Shown here piece by piece: positions 13,837-20,688 of a stretch of DNA of 20,688 bases. The translations under genes and the position numbers were made by a program. Each line of letters begins with the position of its first letter. Position 1 is the stretch's first letter. This DNA comes from Sulfopaludibacter sp035551455 (GTDB lineage: Bacteria; Acidobacteriota; Terriglobia; Bryobacterales; Bryobacteraceae): NCBI GenBank assembly GCA_035551455.1, contig DASZMZ010000120.1, positions 1 to 20,688 of the forward strand, read 5' to 3'. Under the pieces are notes generated by a model, which worked only from the letters and a program-made list of their open reading frames with translations, was not told where the DNA came from and did not search any database.

Positions 13837-15762
13837 ATGAGAACTCCGTTGTGCTGTCTGCTCGCAGTGGTCGCCCTGGCCCAAACTCCAGCCCGCCAGC
13901 CGAAACCGCTCCCTCCCCCCGGTATCGAAATCTCCGCTCAGGATCGCGCCGAGCTCCAGGCCGGCCTCGACCATCTCCGCGCCGAGATCGCAAAACTCAA
14001 AACCAATCCGCTTGTCCCCGACGTCCTCATCTACAGCGAGGCCGTCCGCTTCGCCCTCGACTATAACGAGTTCTTCAACGCCAACGAAGTGGCCAAAGCC
14101 CGCACCCTCCTGCAGCACGGCGAAGAGCGCGCCCGCCAGCTCGCCGACGGCCACCCCGCCTGGACCACCGCCACCGGACTCGTGGTTCGCGGCTACATTT
14201 CGAAAATCGATCAGAGCGTCCAGCCCTACGGCCTCGTCGTGCCGCCCTCCTACTCACCCAACGCGCCGCATCGCTGGCGGCTGGACACGTGGTTTCACGG
14301 CCGCAACGAAACCCTCACGCAGGTCAATTTCCTGGCCGACCGTGAACGCAATGTCGGCGAATTCGCGCCCCGCGACACCATCGTGCTGCACCTCTATGGC
14401 CGCTACTGCAACGCTTCCAAATTTGCCGGCGAGGTGGATCTCTTCGAGGCACTCGATTCCGTCAAACGCCAATACGCCATCGACGAAAACCGCATCCTCG
14501 ACCGCGGCTTCAGTATGGGCGGCGCCACCGCCTGGCACATCGGCACGCACTATGCCGGACTGTGGGCCGCCGTCGCGCCCGGCGCCGGCTTCAGCGAAAG
14601 CGAGCAGTATCTCAAACTCAAGCTCACCGGTCCCGACGCCGTCCCGGAGTGGGAGCAGAAACTCTTCCACCTCTACGACGCCACGGATTACGCTGCCAAC
14701 CTGTTCAACACTTCCACCATCGCCTACAACGGCGAAATCGATCCGCAGAAACAGGCCGCCGACATGATGGAGCATGCTCTTGCCGAGGAAGGCCTCCGCC
14801 TCATCCGCATCGTGGGTCCGCAGACCGCGCACAAATACCATCCCGATTCCAAAATCGAACTGGCCCGCATGCTCGATGCCGTCGCCGCGCAAGGCCGCAA
14901 CCCTTACCCGCGCAAGATTCGCTTCACCACCTGGACGCTCGCCTACAACCAGATGAAGTGGGTCACCGTGGATGGCCTGGAGCACCACTGGTCGCGCGCC
15001 CGCGTGAATGCGGAGATCGGCGGCGATTCCGCGGTGAATGTCGAAACCTCCGGCGTCACCGCGTTCACTCTCGATTTCGGACCCGGCGGCTGTCCGCTCG
15101 ACCTCGCCCGCAAGGTCGCCCTCACCATCGATGGCGACAAACTGAGCGCCGCCGGCCCCATGAGCGACCGCTCCTGGCAGGCCCACTTCGCTAAAGCCAA
15201 TGGCCGCTGGTCGGAGGTATCTTCCACCGAAAGCGCCGGCCTGCACAAAGTCCACGGCTTGCAAGGCCCGATCGACGACGCGTTTTTCGATCGTTTCGTT
15301 TTCGTCTCGCCCACCGGTACGCCGGCCGCGCCCGCCGTGGCTCCATGGGTCGCCAGCGAAGAGAAGCGCGCCATTGCCGAATGGCGGCGCCAGTTTCGCG
15401 GTGACGCTCAGGTCCGCGACGATAAGGACATCACCGACGCCGATATCGCGTCCAGCAATTTGATCCTGTGGGGCGACCCGGGCAGCAATCGGATCCTCGC
15501 CCGCATCGCCGACAAGCTTCCCATGAAGTGGCCTACGAGCGGCGCCCAGGCCCTCATCATGATTTACCCCAATCCTCTGAACCCGAAAAAGTACGTTGTG
15601 CTCAACAGCGGCTTCACCTTCCGCGAAACCGATTACGCCAGCAACGCCATGCAGACTCCCAAGCTCCCCGATTTTGCCGTTGTCGATACGGCCGCGCCCG
15701 CCGGGGGCAAATGGCCCGGCAAAGTCTTGAAGGCCGGCTTTTTCAACGAAGCCTGGCAATGA
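13837..15762 (+). CDS. Exported alpha/beta hydrolase (prolyl-oligopeptidase/esterase type), 641 aa
   Basis: A short signal (MRTPLCCLLAVVALAQ) precedes a Pro-rich stretch and a helical region (about 35-105). The hydrolase core covers about 115-350. Ser226 is in the elbow GFSMGG, D302 in AYNGEIDP is the probable acid, and H332 in TAHKYHP is the probable histidine, giving a complete Ser-Asp-His triad. WFHGRNET (152-159) is the likely oxyanion-side loop. The C-terminal part (about 350-641) is a beta-rich extension of unknown role with GGCPLDLARKVALTIDGDKL and ILWGDPGSNRILARI. Substrates could be peptides or esters, perhaps polysaccharide acyl groups. The start codon is 33 nt from the divergent PLP-enzyme start. 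A GATAAT at 13822-13827 could be its -10. The long open frame on the opposite strand is a shadow. Confidence 0.88.
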   Translation: MRTPLCCLLAVVALAQTPARQPKPLPPPGIEISAQDRAELQAGLDHLRAEIAKLKTNPLVPDVLIYSEAVRFALDYNEFFNANEVAKARTLLQHGEERARQLADGHPAWTTATGLVVRGYISKIDQSVQPYGLVVPPSYSPNAPHRWRLDTWFHGRNETLTQVNFLADRERNVGEFAPRDTIVLHLYGRYCNASKFAGEVDLFEALDSVKRQYAIDENRILDRGFSMGGATAWHIGTHYAGLWAAVAPGAGFSESEQYLKLKLTGPDAVPEWEQKLFHLYDATDYAANLFNTSTIAYNGEIDPQKQAADMMEHALAEEGLRLIRIVGPQTAHKYHPDSKIELARMLDAVAAQGRNPYPRKIRFTTWTLAYNQMKWVTVDGLEHHWSRARVNAEIGGDSAVNVETSGVTAFTLDFGPGGCPLDLARKVALTIDGDKLSAAGPMSDRSWQAHFAKANGRWSEVSSTESAGLHKVHGLQGPIDDAFFDRFVFVSPTGTPAAPAVAPWVASEEKRAIAEWRRQFRGDAQVRDDKDITDADIASSNLILWGDPGSNRILARIADKLPMKWPTSGAQALIMIYPNPLNPKKYVVLNSGFTFRETDYASNAMQTPKLPDFAVVDTAAPAGGKWPGKVLKAGFFNEAWQ

Positions 15763-15851
15763 TTCGCCGCCATCTTGCGCGATGGTCCGTGAAAAATTCC
15801 TGGTCCCGGGAGCGGTTTTCCCAGGCTGTTCTGTACTGTAAGCCTGGCAAT
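15749..15851. repeat. 12-nt direct repeat flanking a 79-nt intergenic segment
   Basis: AAGCCTGGCAAT occurs at 15749-15760, the last codons of the hydrolase gene, and again at 15840-15851. The 79 nt between them hold a 5-bp stem CCATC/GATGG and no coding sequence. A local duplication of the gene end followed by divergence is one explanation. I see no inverted termini to support a mobile element. Confidence 0.45.
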
Positions 15852-15868
15852 CCGCTAACCTGAGCAAC

Positions 15869-16213
15869 GTGAAAGCCCTTGAAGTTCTCGTAGACGGCGT
15901 CGCCATCGGTATCTACGTACCGCCAAGCGGCACGCCGTTCTTCGCCTCGGTGGCAAACGTTCCCCACACCTACATGCGCGGTCAGGTTCAGGCAGCAGAC
16001 GACAATGAGGAATGGCAATGGCAGTTGCCGGACATAAGCGAGGGCCAGACAATTTCCTTTCGGATGGTCGACGCACAGCCCGGTTCAGGAGTGCCTCCGC
16101 ATCGAATCGATCAGAGAGATCCGGCGGATGTGGCCGAATGCAAGCGCCTCGCTGCCGAAGCCTACGCCCAAGTGTTGAAGCGCGGCAACGACCAAGCCCC
16201 TGAATCCGATTGA
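15869..16213 (+). CDS. Small protein of unknown function, 114 aa
   Basis: I do not recognise this protein. It begins at GTG 15869 with weak upstream pairing (TGAG), so the start is uncertain. The N-terminal 75 residues alternate hydrophobic and polar positions (LEVLVDGVAIGIYVPP, FFASVANVPHTYMRGQVQA, WQWQLPDISEGQTISFRMVDA), which suggests a small beta sandwich. The last 30 residues (DPADVAECKRLAAEAYAQVLKRG) look like an amphipathic helix. There is no signal peptide or membrane segment, so it is probably cytoplasmic. It sits between the alpha/beta hydrolase and permease 2 on the same strand but with gaps of 106 and 166 nt, so it need not share their transcripts. Codon use fits the neighbours. 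Confidence 0.6.
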   Translation: MKALEVLVDGVAIGIYVPPSGTPFFASVANVPHTYMRGQVQAADDNEEWQWQLPDISEGQTISFRMVDAQPGSGVPPHRIDQRDPADVAECKRLAAEAYAQVLKRGNDQAPESD

Positions 16214-16274
16214 AACTAGACTGGGCGGCCGCTGTTGTACAAAGCCACCTGGTTGCTCCTTGAGTCCCCACCCC

Positions 16275-16354
16275 TGTCCGCTTCCGGACACCCAATCGCG
16301 GAACAGGACACCGCCCCGTCGTCCCCCCGCTGCATTCATTAGCCCGGTGTCCGG
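16275..16354. repeat. Cluster of GGACACC/GGTGTCC inverted motifs upstream of permease 2
   Basis: In the 166-nt gap before the second permease, TGTCCG (16275-16280) and CGGACA (16285-16290) form a small palindrome. CCGGACACC (16284-16292) is matched exactly in reverse by GGTGTCCGG (16346-16354), and AGGACACCG lies in between (16306-16314). These could be operator half-sites or degraded REP-type repeats like the one after permease 1. Nothing else is recognisable in this gap. Confidence 0.4.
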
Positions 16355-16379
16355 CATCCCGCGTGCCCCATCCCCTTCG

Positions 16380-18830
16380 ATGCTCTTCGATCTTCGCTAC
16401 GCCTTCCGCACCCTCGCCAAATCGCCCGCCTTTTCCACCATCGCCATCCTCGCCCTCGCCCTCGGCATCGGCGCGAACACCGCGATCTTCAGCGTCGTGA
16501 ACGCGGTCCTCCTCAAACCCCTCCCCTATCGCGACGCCTCGCGCCTCGTCCTGGTTCAGGAGCGCATTCCGAAAATCGCCAGCACCTTCTTCTCCGCCTC
16601 AGCCCCCGATGTCCTCGATATGGCCCGCTGGACCCGCACACTCGATTCCGTAGCCGGCTTCGAGGGACGCCGAGTCAATTTCTCCGCCGGCACGCTCGAA
16701 CCCGGCCGCCTCACCGGCGCACGCATCAGCGCCAATCTCATCCCAACGCTCGGCATCGCGCCCTTACTCGGCCGCACGTTCGCCGCTGAAGAGGACGCCC
16801 CCGGCCACGACGTCATCCTCCTCAGCTATGGCCTCTGGCGCGACCGCTTCGGCGCGGACACCTCCGTCACCGGCCGCCGCGTCCAACTCGACGGCCGCCC
16901 CTACACGGTCATCGGCGTGATGCCCGCTGAGTTCGTTTTCCCGCCGCGCGGCACGCCCCAAACCCTCGCCGAGCCGGCCCAATTCTGGGTGCCCATGGCC
17001 TTCACTCAAGAGGAACTCGCCGACGTGGTGGATAACTTCGATATCGGCGTCGTCGGCCACCTGCGCCCCGGCGTTTCCATGCCCCAGGTGGCCGGCGACA
17101 TGACCAGCCTGTCCCACCAAATTCAGGCCAAATATCCGCAGGCCTACAAAGACGGCCTCACGCTCGATATCGCCGCCACTCCGCTCGCCGAAATCGTCTC
17201 CGGCCCCGCGCGTCCCGTCCTTGTCATGCTTCTGTCCGCCGTCGGCTTCGTGCTGCTCATCGCCTGCGCCAACATCGCCAATCTCCTGCTCAGCCGCGCC
17301 GCCGGACGGCGTCAGGAAATGGCCATCCGCACCGCCCTCGGCGCCAGCCGCCTCCGGATGCTGCGCCAGGTGCTCACCGAAAGTCTCCTGCTCGGCATCT
17401 CCGGAGGACTCGCCGGAGTCACTCTGGCCTGGCTCACCCTCGGCACCTTCGTCGCCACCCTGCCCGCCAGCATTCCGCACTCGCAGGAGATCACGCTTGA
17501 CCCGCGCGTCCTGGCCTTCGCCGCCGGCCTCTCCCTGCTCACCGGCCTCCTCTTTGGCAGCGTCCCGGCCCTCAGTAATTGGCGCGGCGCGGTGGGCTCA
17601 GCCCTTCGCGAGACCACCCGCGGCACCACCGCCGGAACCGCTCGTCACCGCCTCCGGAACAGCCTCGTGGTCTGCGAAATCGCGCTCTCCCTGGTCCTTC
17701 TCATGGGCGCCGGACTCCTGGTCCGCAGTTACGCCAGCGCCATCTCTACCGACCCCGGTTTCCGGCCGCAGCACGTCCTCTCCTTCGCCATCTCCCTGCC
17801 CAAATCGCAGTACCCGCCCGAGCGCGTGCCGCGCTTCTTCGAGGCGCTGAACGCCAAGCTGTACGCCATCCCCGGAGTCCGCGCCGCCGGAGCCGGTAAC
17901 TTCGTCCCCACTCAGGGTTCCGACTGGAACCGCACCTTCATGCCTGAAAACTGGCACACCGCCGATGGCCGTATCCCCCTCGGCGCGTTCACTCCTGTTT
18001 CCGGCGAGTTTCTCCAGGCCCTCGGCACACCTCTCCGCCGCGGCCGCTACTTCACCGCCGCCGATCGCCGCGGCTCCCCCCCCGTCGTCATCGTCAGCGA
18101 AAACCTGGCCCGCCGCTACTGGCCGAATCAGGACCCCATCGGCAAGCGCCTCCACTATGGCAGTCCCGATAACGACCGCCCATGGGCGACCATCGTCGGC
18201 GTCGTCGCTGACACCAAGACCGGCAGTCTCGAAGTCGAACCGCTGCCGCATTCCTACCAGCCTCTGGAACAACTCGAAGATGGCGCCGTCACCTCCCTCT
18301 CCTACATGATCCGCACCGAGACCGACCTCGCCAGTGTCGCCGCCTCCGTCCACCGCGCCGTGGCCGCGCTCGACCCCACCTTGCCCCTCGCCAATCTCCG
18401 CACCATGCAGGACGTCGTCGATCAAAGCCTCGCGCCCCGCCGCTTTAGTACGCTCCTCGTGGGACTCTTCGCCGCGCTGGCCCTGTTCCTCGCCGTCCTG
18501 GGCATCTATGGGGTGATCGCCTTCGCCGTGACGCAGCGCACCCAGGAAATCGGCATCCGCATGGCGCTCGGCGCGAAGACCGGCGACGTCCTCCGCCTCT
18601 TCCTGCGCGAAGGCTTCACCATGGCTCTCACCGGAATCCTCATCGGCTCGGTCGCCGCGCTCCTGTTGGGCCGCTACATCGCGACTCTGCTCTACGGCAT
18701 CAAACCCACCGACATCGTCACGCTCGCCGCTGCCGGAGCCATCCTCGCCGCCACAGCCCTCACCGCCACTTACATTCCGGCCCGCCGCGCCATGCGTCTC
18801 GATCCGATGCTCGCCCTCCGCCACCAATGA
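16380..18830 (+). CDS. ADOP-family permease 2 (MacB/FtsX-like, duplicated, orphan), 816 aa
   Basis: It has the same duplicated architecture as the permease at 1743. TM helix 1 is at about 19-42 (AILALALGIGANTAIFSVVNAVLLKPLPY), followed by a periplasmic MacB-like domain. The first FtsX unit starts at about 278 (LLSAVGFVLLIACANIANLLLSRAAGRRQEMAIRTALGAS). A middle anchor is at about 427-450 (EIALSLVLLMGAGLLVRSY), followed by a second periplasmic domain. The second FtsX unit starts at about 689 (ALALFLAVLGIYGVIAFAVTQRTQEIGIRMALGAK) and the protein ends RRAMRLDPMLALR. Its motifs are closer to the family consensus than those of permease 1. No ATPase or PadR-type regulator is adjacent. ATG 16380 gives the expected MLFDLRYAFRTLAKSPAF start, although no ribosome-binding site is visible; the frame continues upstream to 16260 with Pro-rich, unlikely sequence. 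Confidence 0.93.
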   Translation: MLFDLRYAFRTLAKSPAFSTIAILALALGIGANTAIFSVVNAVLLKPLPYRDASRLVLVQERIPKIASTFFSASAPDVLDMARWTRTLDSVAGFEGRRVNFSAGTLEPGRLTGARISANLIPTLGIAPLLGRTFAAEEDAPGHDVILLSYGLWRDRFGADTSVTGRRVQLDGRPYTVIGVMPAEFVFPPRGTPQTLAEPAQFWVPMAFTQEELADVVDNFDIGVVGHLRPGVSMPQVAGDMTSLSHQIQAKYPQAYKDGLTLDIAATPLAEIVSGPARPVLVMLLSAVGFVLLIACANIANLLLSRAAGRRQEMAIRTALGASRLRMLRQVLTESLLLGISGGLAGVTLAWLTLGTFVATLPASIPHSQEITLDPRVLAFAAGLSLLTGLLFGSVPALSNWRGAVGSALRETTRGTTAGTARHRLRNSLVVCEIALSLVLLMGAGLLVRSYASAISTDPGFRPQHVLSFAISLPKSQYPPERVPRFFEALNAKLYAIPGVRAAGAGNFVPTQGSDWNRTFMPENWHTADGRIPLGAFTPVSGEFLQALGTPLRRGRYFTAADRRGSPPVVIVSENLARRYWPNQDPIGKRLHYGSPDNDRPWATIVGVVADTKTGSLEVEPLPHSYQPLEQLEDGAVTSLSYMIRTETDLASVAASVHRAVAALDPTLPLANLRTMQDVVDQSLAPRRFSTLLVGLFAALALFLAVLGIYGVIAFAVTQRTQEIGIRMALGAKTGDVLRLFLREGFTMALTGILIGSVAALLLGRYIATLLYGIKPTDIVTLAAAGAILAATALTATYIPARRAMRLDPMLALRHQ

Positions 18831-18831
18831 C

Positions 18832-18862
18832 CCTTTACACGACTTAACGCGCCTTTTACACG
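18832..18862. repeat. Paired CCTTTACACG / CCTTTTACACG motifs upstream of the secretin gene
   Basis: CCTTTACACG (18832-18841) and CCTTTTACACG (18852-18862) begin 20 nt apart, about two helical turns. They lie 52-82 nt before the secretin start codon in the 83-nt gap after permease 2. They may be paired binding sites or part of a promoter, with TTTACA as a -35-like element. No good -10 is seen. Confidence 0.4.
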
Positions 18863-18913
18863 GAAGCCCTCGGCACTCGCGCTCTGCGCTGCGTCATCCA
18901 GGCAGAGAGAAAA

Positions 18914-20539
18914 ATGAAAATCCTGATCGCCGTGGCGGCCGCTCTGCTGGCCATTGCGCCAGTTGCCGCGCGAGAGGCTAAAGGCAGCCTGCCATTCTCC
19001 GAGGGACGCACGCTCGAAGCCCGGAAGCAGTGGGACGCCGCCCTCGAAAAATATCAAAAGGCGCTGGACGAAGACCCCGCCAACATCGTCTATCAGATTG
19101 CCGTCTACCGCGCCCGTTTCGCCGGTGACCAGGCCCGCCGCGACGCCGAAGTGCGCGATGCCCTCGCGCAGGTGAAGCAGCGCAGGCAGGAGGCCCGCGA
19201 CAAACTTGCGCGCATCGCCACGCTCCCCGAACTCCGCCCGCTCAGTCCCGAGCCCATCGAACTGAAGCTCGTCAATCAGTCGCCCAAAATCATGTTCGAA
19301 ACCGTGTGCCGGTATAGCGGCATCAATCTCATCTTCGACCCCGAATACCAGCCTGGCAAGAGCCTCACGCTCGATCTCAACAGCGCCACCATCGGTCAGG
19401 CCCTCGACTACATCGCCTCCGCCACACGCAGCTTCTGGAAGCCCCTGTCTGAAAACACCATCCTCGTCACCAACGACAATCCCAACAAGCGCCGCGACTA
19501 CGAGGACCTCGTCACGCGCGTCTTCTACCTCACCAACGTCAACACGCCCGCCGAATTGCAGGAGGTCATCAACACCGTGCGCACCATTGCCGATCTCCAG
19601 CGCGTCACGCCCTACAACAATCAGTTCGCCATCGTCGCCCGCGGCGAAGCCGACCGCATGGCGCTCGCCGAAAAGATCATCAACGATCTCGATAAGCCCC
19701 GCAGCGAAGTCCTCGTCGATATTCTTGTGCTGGAAGCCACCAGCACCTTCAGCAAACAGATTTCCAGCGCGCTCGCCTCTACCGGACTGAACATGCCGGT
19801 CAACTTCACGCCGCGCTCCAAACTCCAGGTCCCCACCACCACGAGTTCCTCGTCCTCTTCCACCGCCAGCAACGCCGTCTCTCTAGCCAGTCTCGGGCAC
19901 CTGTCCAGTTCGGACTTCTCCGTGACGCTCCCCGGCGCCCTCCTCCAGGCGGCCCTCAGCGACGCCAAAACCCGCATCCTGCAAGCCCCGCAGCTCCGCA
20001 CCGTGGATAACACCAAGGCCATCCTCAAAATCGGTGAACGCGAGCCCACCGCGTCGGGCAGTTACTCCGCGGGCACCGCCGCTACCGCCGTCAATGCCCT
20101 GGTCAACACGCAGTTCACCTACATCGACGTGGGCGTGAACGTGGAAATGACCCCGCGCGTCCACGAGGATGGCGAAGTCTCCATTCACATTGAACTGGAA
20201 ATCAGTAGCGTCACCGGGCAGGTCAATCTCGGCGGAGTCAACGAACCCATCATCGGCCAGCGCAAAGTGGTGCACGATATCCGCGTGCGCGAGGGCGAAG
20301 TCAGTCTGCTCGGCGGACTCATGAATCAGGAGGACTCACAATCCCTCACCGGAATCCCGGGACTCGCCGCCATCCCTTTCCTCAAACGCTTCTTCACCGG
20401 CACCGCCACCGACCGCAGTTCCAGCGAACTGATGATCGTCATGGTCCCCCACATCCTCCGCCGCCCCGACATCACTCCCGATAATCTCCGCACCATCGGA
20501 GTAGGCACCGCGGGAGCCGTGAAACTGACTTACAAGTAG
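18914..20539 (+). CDS. Secretin-family outer-membrane protein with N-terminal TPR-like segment, 541 aa
   Basis: The signal peptide (MKILIAVAAALLAIAPVAA) is followed by a TPR-like helix pair (about 32-66: ARKQWDAALEKYQKALDEDPANIVYQIAVY) and a charged helix to about 105. An STN/N0-like domain (about 115-187) and an N1-type domain (about 197-262: TRVFYLTNVNTPAELQEVINTVRTI, ARGEADRMALAEKIINDLDKP) come next. The secretin beta-barrel domain covers about 263-515, with a Ser/Thr linker at 308-320. Family marks are ILQAPQLRTVDN, GEREP, DVGVNVEMTPRV, EGEVSLLGGL, TGIPGLAAIPFLKRFF and SELMIVMVPHILR. Secretins form gated outer-membrane channels for type II secretion or type IV pili. No other secretion or pilus gene is in the window. 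The C-terminus ends soon after the secretin domain. AGAGAG before ATG 18914 is the likely ribosome-binding site. Confidence 0.92.
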   Translation: MKILIAVAAALLAIAPVAAREAKGSLPFSEGRTLEARKQWDAALEKYQKALDEDPANIVYQIAVYRARFAGDQARRDAEVRDALAQVKQRRQEARDKLARIATLPELRPLSPEPIELKLVNQSPKIMFETVCRYSGINLIFDPEYQPGKSLTLDLNSATIGQALDYIASATRSFWKPLSENTILVTNDNPNKRRDYEDLVTRVFYLTNVNTPAELQEVINTVRTIADLQRVTPYNNQFAIVARGEADRMALAEKIINDLDKPRSEVLVDILVLEATSTFSKQISSALASTGLNMPVNFTPRSKLQVPTTTSSSSSSTASNAVSLASLGHLSSSDFSVTLPGALLQAALSDAKTRILQAPQLRTVDNTKAILKIGEREPTASGSYSAGTAATAVNALVNTQFTYIDVGVNVEMTPRVHEDGEVSIHIELEISSVTGQVNLGGVNEPIIGQRKVVHDIRVREGEVSLLGGLMNQEDSQSLTGIPGLAAIPFLKRFFTGTATDRSSSELMIVMVPHILRRPDITPDNLRTIGVGTAGAVKLTYK

Positions 20540-20550
20540 GAGGCAGAAGA

Positions 20551-20688
20551 AGGAGCCAGGAGTCAGGAGCCCAACTAACGGCCGCGCCCTGCTGAATTCG
20601 GTCTTCTATCTCCTAGTTACCCACCGCGACAGGAACGGGCACTCGCAGTTCGAGGAGCCGGAAGTCAGAAACCCAACGAACGGCCGCG
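20551..20688. repeat. Diverged 36-nt direct repeat, 102 nt apart, downstream of the secretin gene
   Basis: Positions 20551-20586 and 20653-20688 align without gaps, with five mismatches in 36. Both start AGGAGCC and end AACGGCCGCG. The second copy ends exactly at the window edge, so the array may continue. The 66 nt between hold no open frame. The purine-rich GGAGTCAGGAG character is typical of intergenic repeats. The 149 nt after the secretin stop contain nothing else that I recognise. Confidence 0.75.

Noticed and set aside
12616..15762. Idea that the PLP enzyme and the divergent hydrolase form a kynurenine pathway (formamidase plus kynureninase)
   Set aside because: The hydrolase is exported, 641 residues long and lacks formamidase features, and no tryptophan dioxygenase is present.
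15780..15835. Possible terminator CCTGG...CCAGG after the hydrolase gene
   Set aside because: The stem is only 5-6 bp with a 16-nt loop and there is no T-run.
14254..15906. 550-codon minus-strand open frame opposite the alpha/beta hydrolase
   Set aside because: The plus strand has a full Ser-Asp-His triad and signal peptide; the antisense product is Gly/Ala/Asp-rich without any motif.
17598..18827. 409-codon minus-strand open frame opposite permease 2
   Set aside because: It is a shadow of a clear ADOP gene with low-complexity Gly/Glu composition.
18870..18900. Sigma54-like promoter (CGGCAC...CTGC) before the secretin gene
   Set aside because: The GG and GC doublets are not at the required 10-nt separation.

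Overview
The window reads as chromosome of a member of the Acidobacteriota close to Solibacter/Bryobacter. Two genes match the acidobacterial duplicated orphan permease family (ADOP, known as TIGR03434). One gene is made almost wholly of the C-terminal domain typical of Solibacter secreted proteins (TIGR03437). The DNA is GC-rich with G/C-ending codons, which is why long open frames lie antisense to most genes. I see no rRNA, tRNA, CRISPR array, phage gene, transposase gene or insertion sequence, and no stretch over 300 bases lacks a gene.

Layout: (1) 1-1707, minus strand: an exported protein of unknown function followed by an exported tandem rhodanese cut by the window edge, with a perfect 11-bp inverted repeat between them. 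(2) 1743-4160, plus: ADOP permease 1, followed by a REP-like palindrome. (3) 4268-5786, plus: a stand-alone TIGR03437-domain protein and a DUF1326-type exported protein, 22 nt apart. (4) 5789-7396, plus: a regulatory unit made of a YCII/DGPF protein and an ECF42-type sigma factor with a long C-terminal TPR-like extension. Upstream sits a promoter that fits the published ECF42 consensus, then a hairpin that would form the 5' end of the mRNA. (5) 11095-7401, minus: a probable three-gene operon of a six-helix membrane protein, an M23 metallopeptidase with an extra N-terminal beta domain, and a carboxypeptidase-regulatory-like repeat protein. (6) 11135-12193, plus: an exported beta-propeller lactonase. 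(7) 13803-12196, minus: a kynureninase-like PLP enzyme and a tandem-ACT protein, 18 nt apart. (8) 13837-16213, plus: an exported alpha/beta hydrolase and a small unknown protein. (9) 16380-18830, plus: ADOP permease 2. (10) 18914-20539, plus: a secretin-type protein with an N-terminal TPR-like segment, then a diverged direct repeat at the window end.

Most products carry Sec-type signal sequences or membrane segments, so the region mainly encodes envelope and exported functions, plus one regulatory module and one amino-acid module. Genes are packed tightly: convergent pairs are 2 and 4 nt apart and divergent pairs are 33-39 nt apart. The most testable novel observation is the self-directed ECF42 promoter with its leader hairpin. 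I do not see strong evidence for an entirely new multi-gene system.
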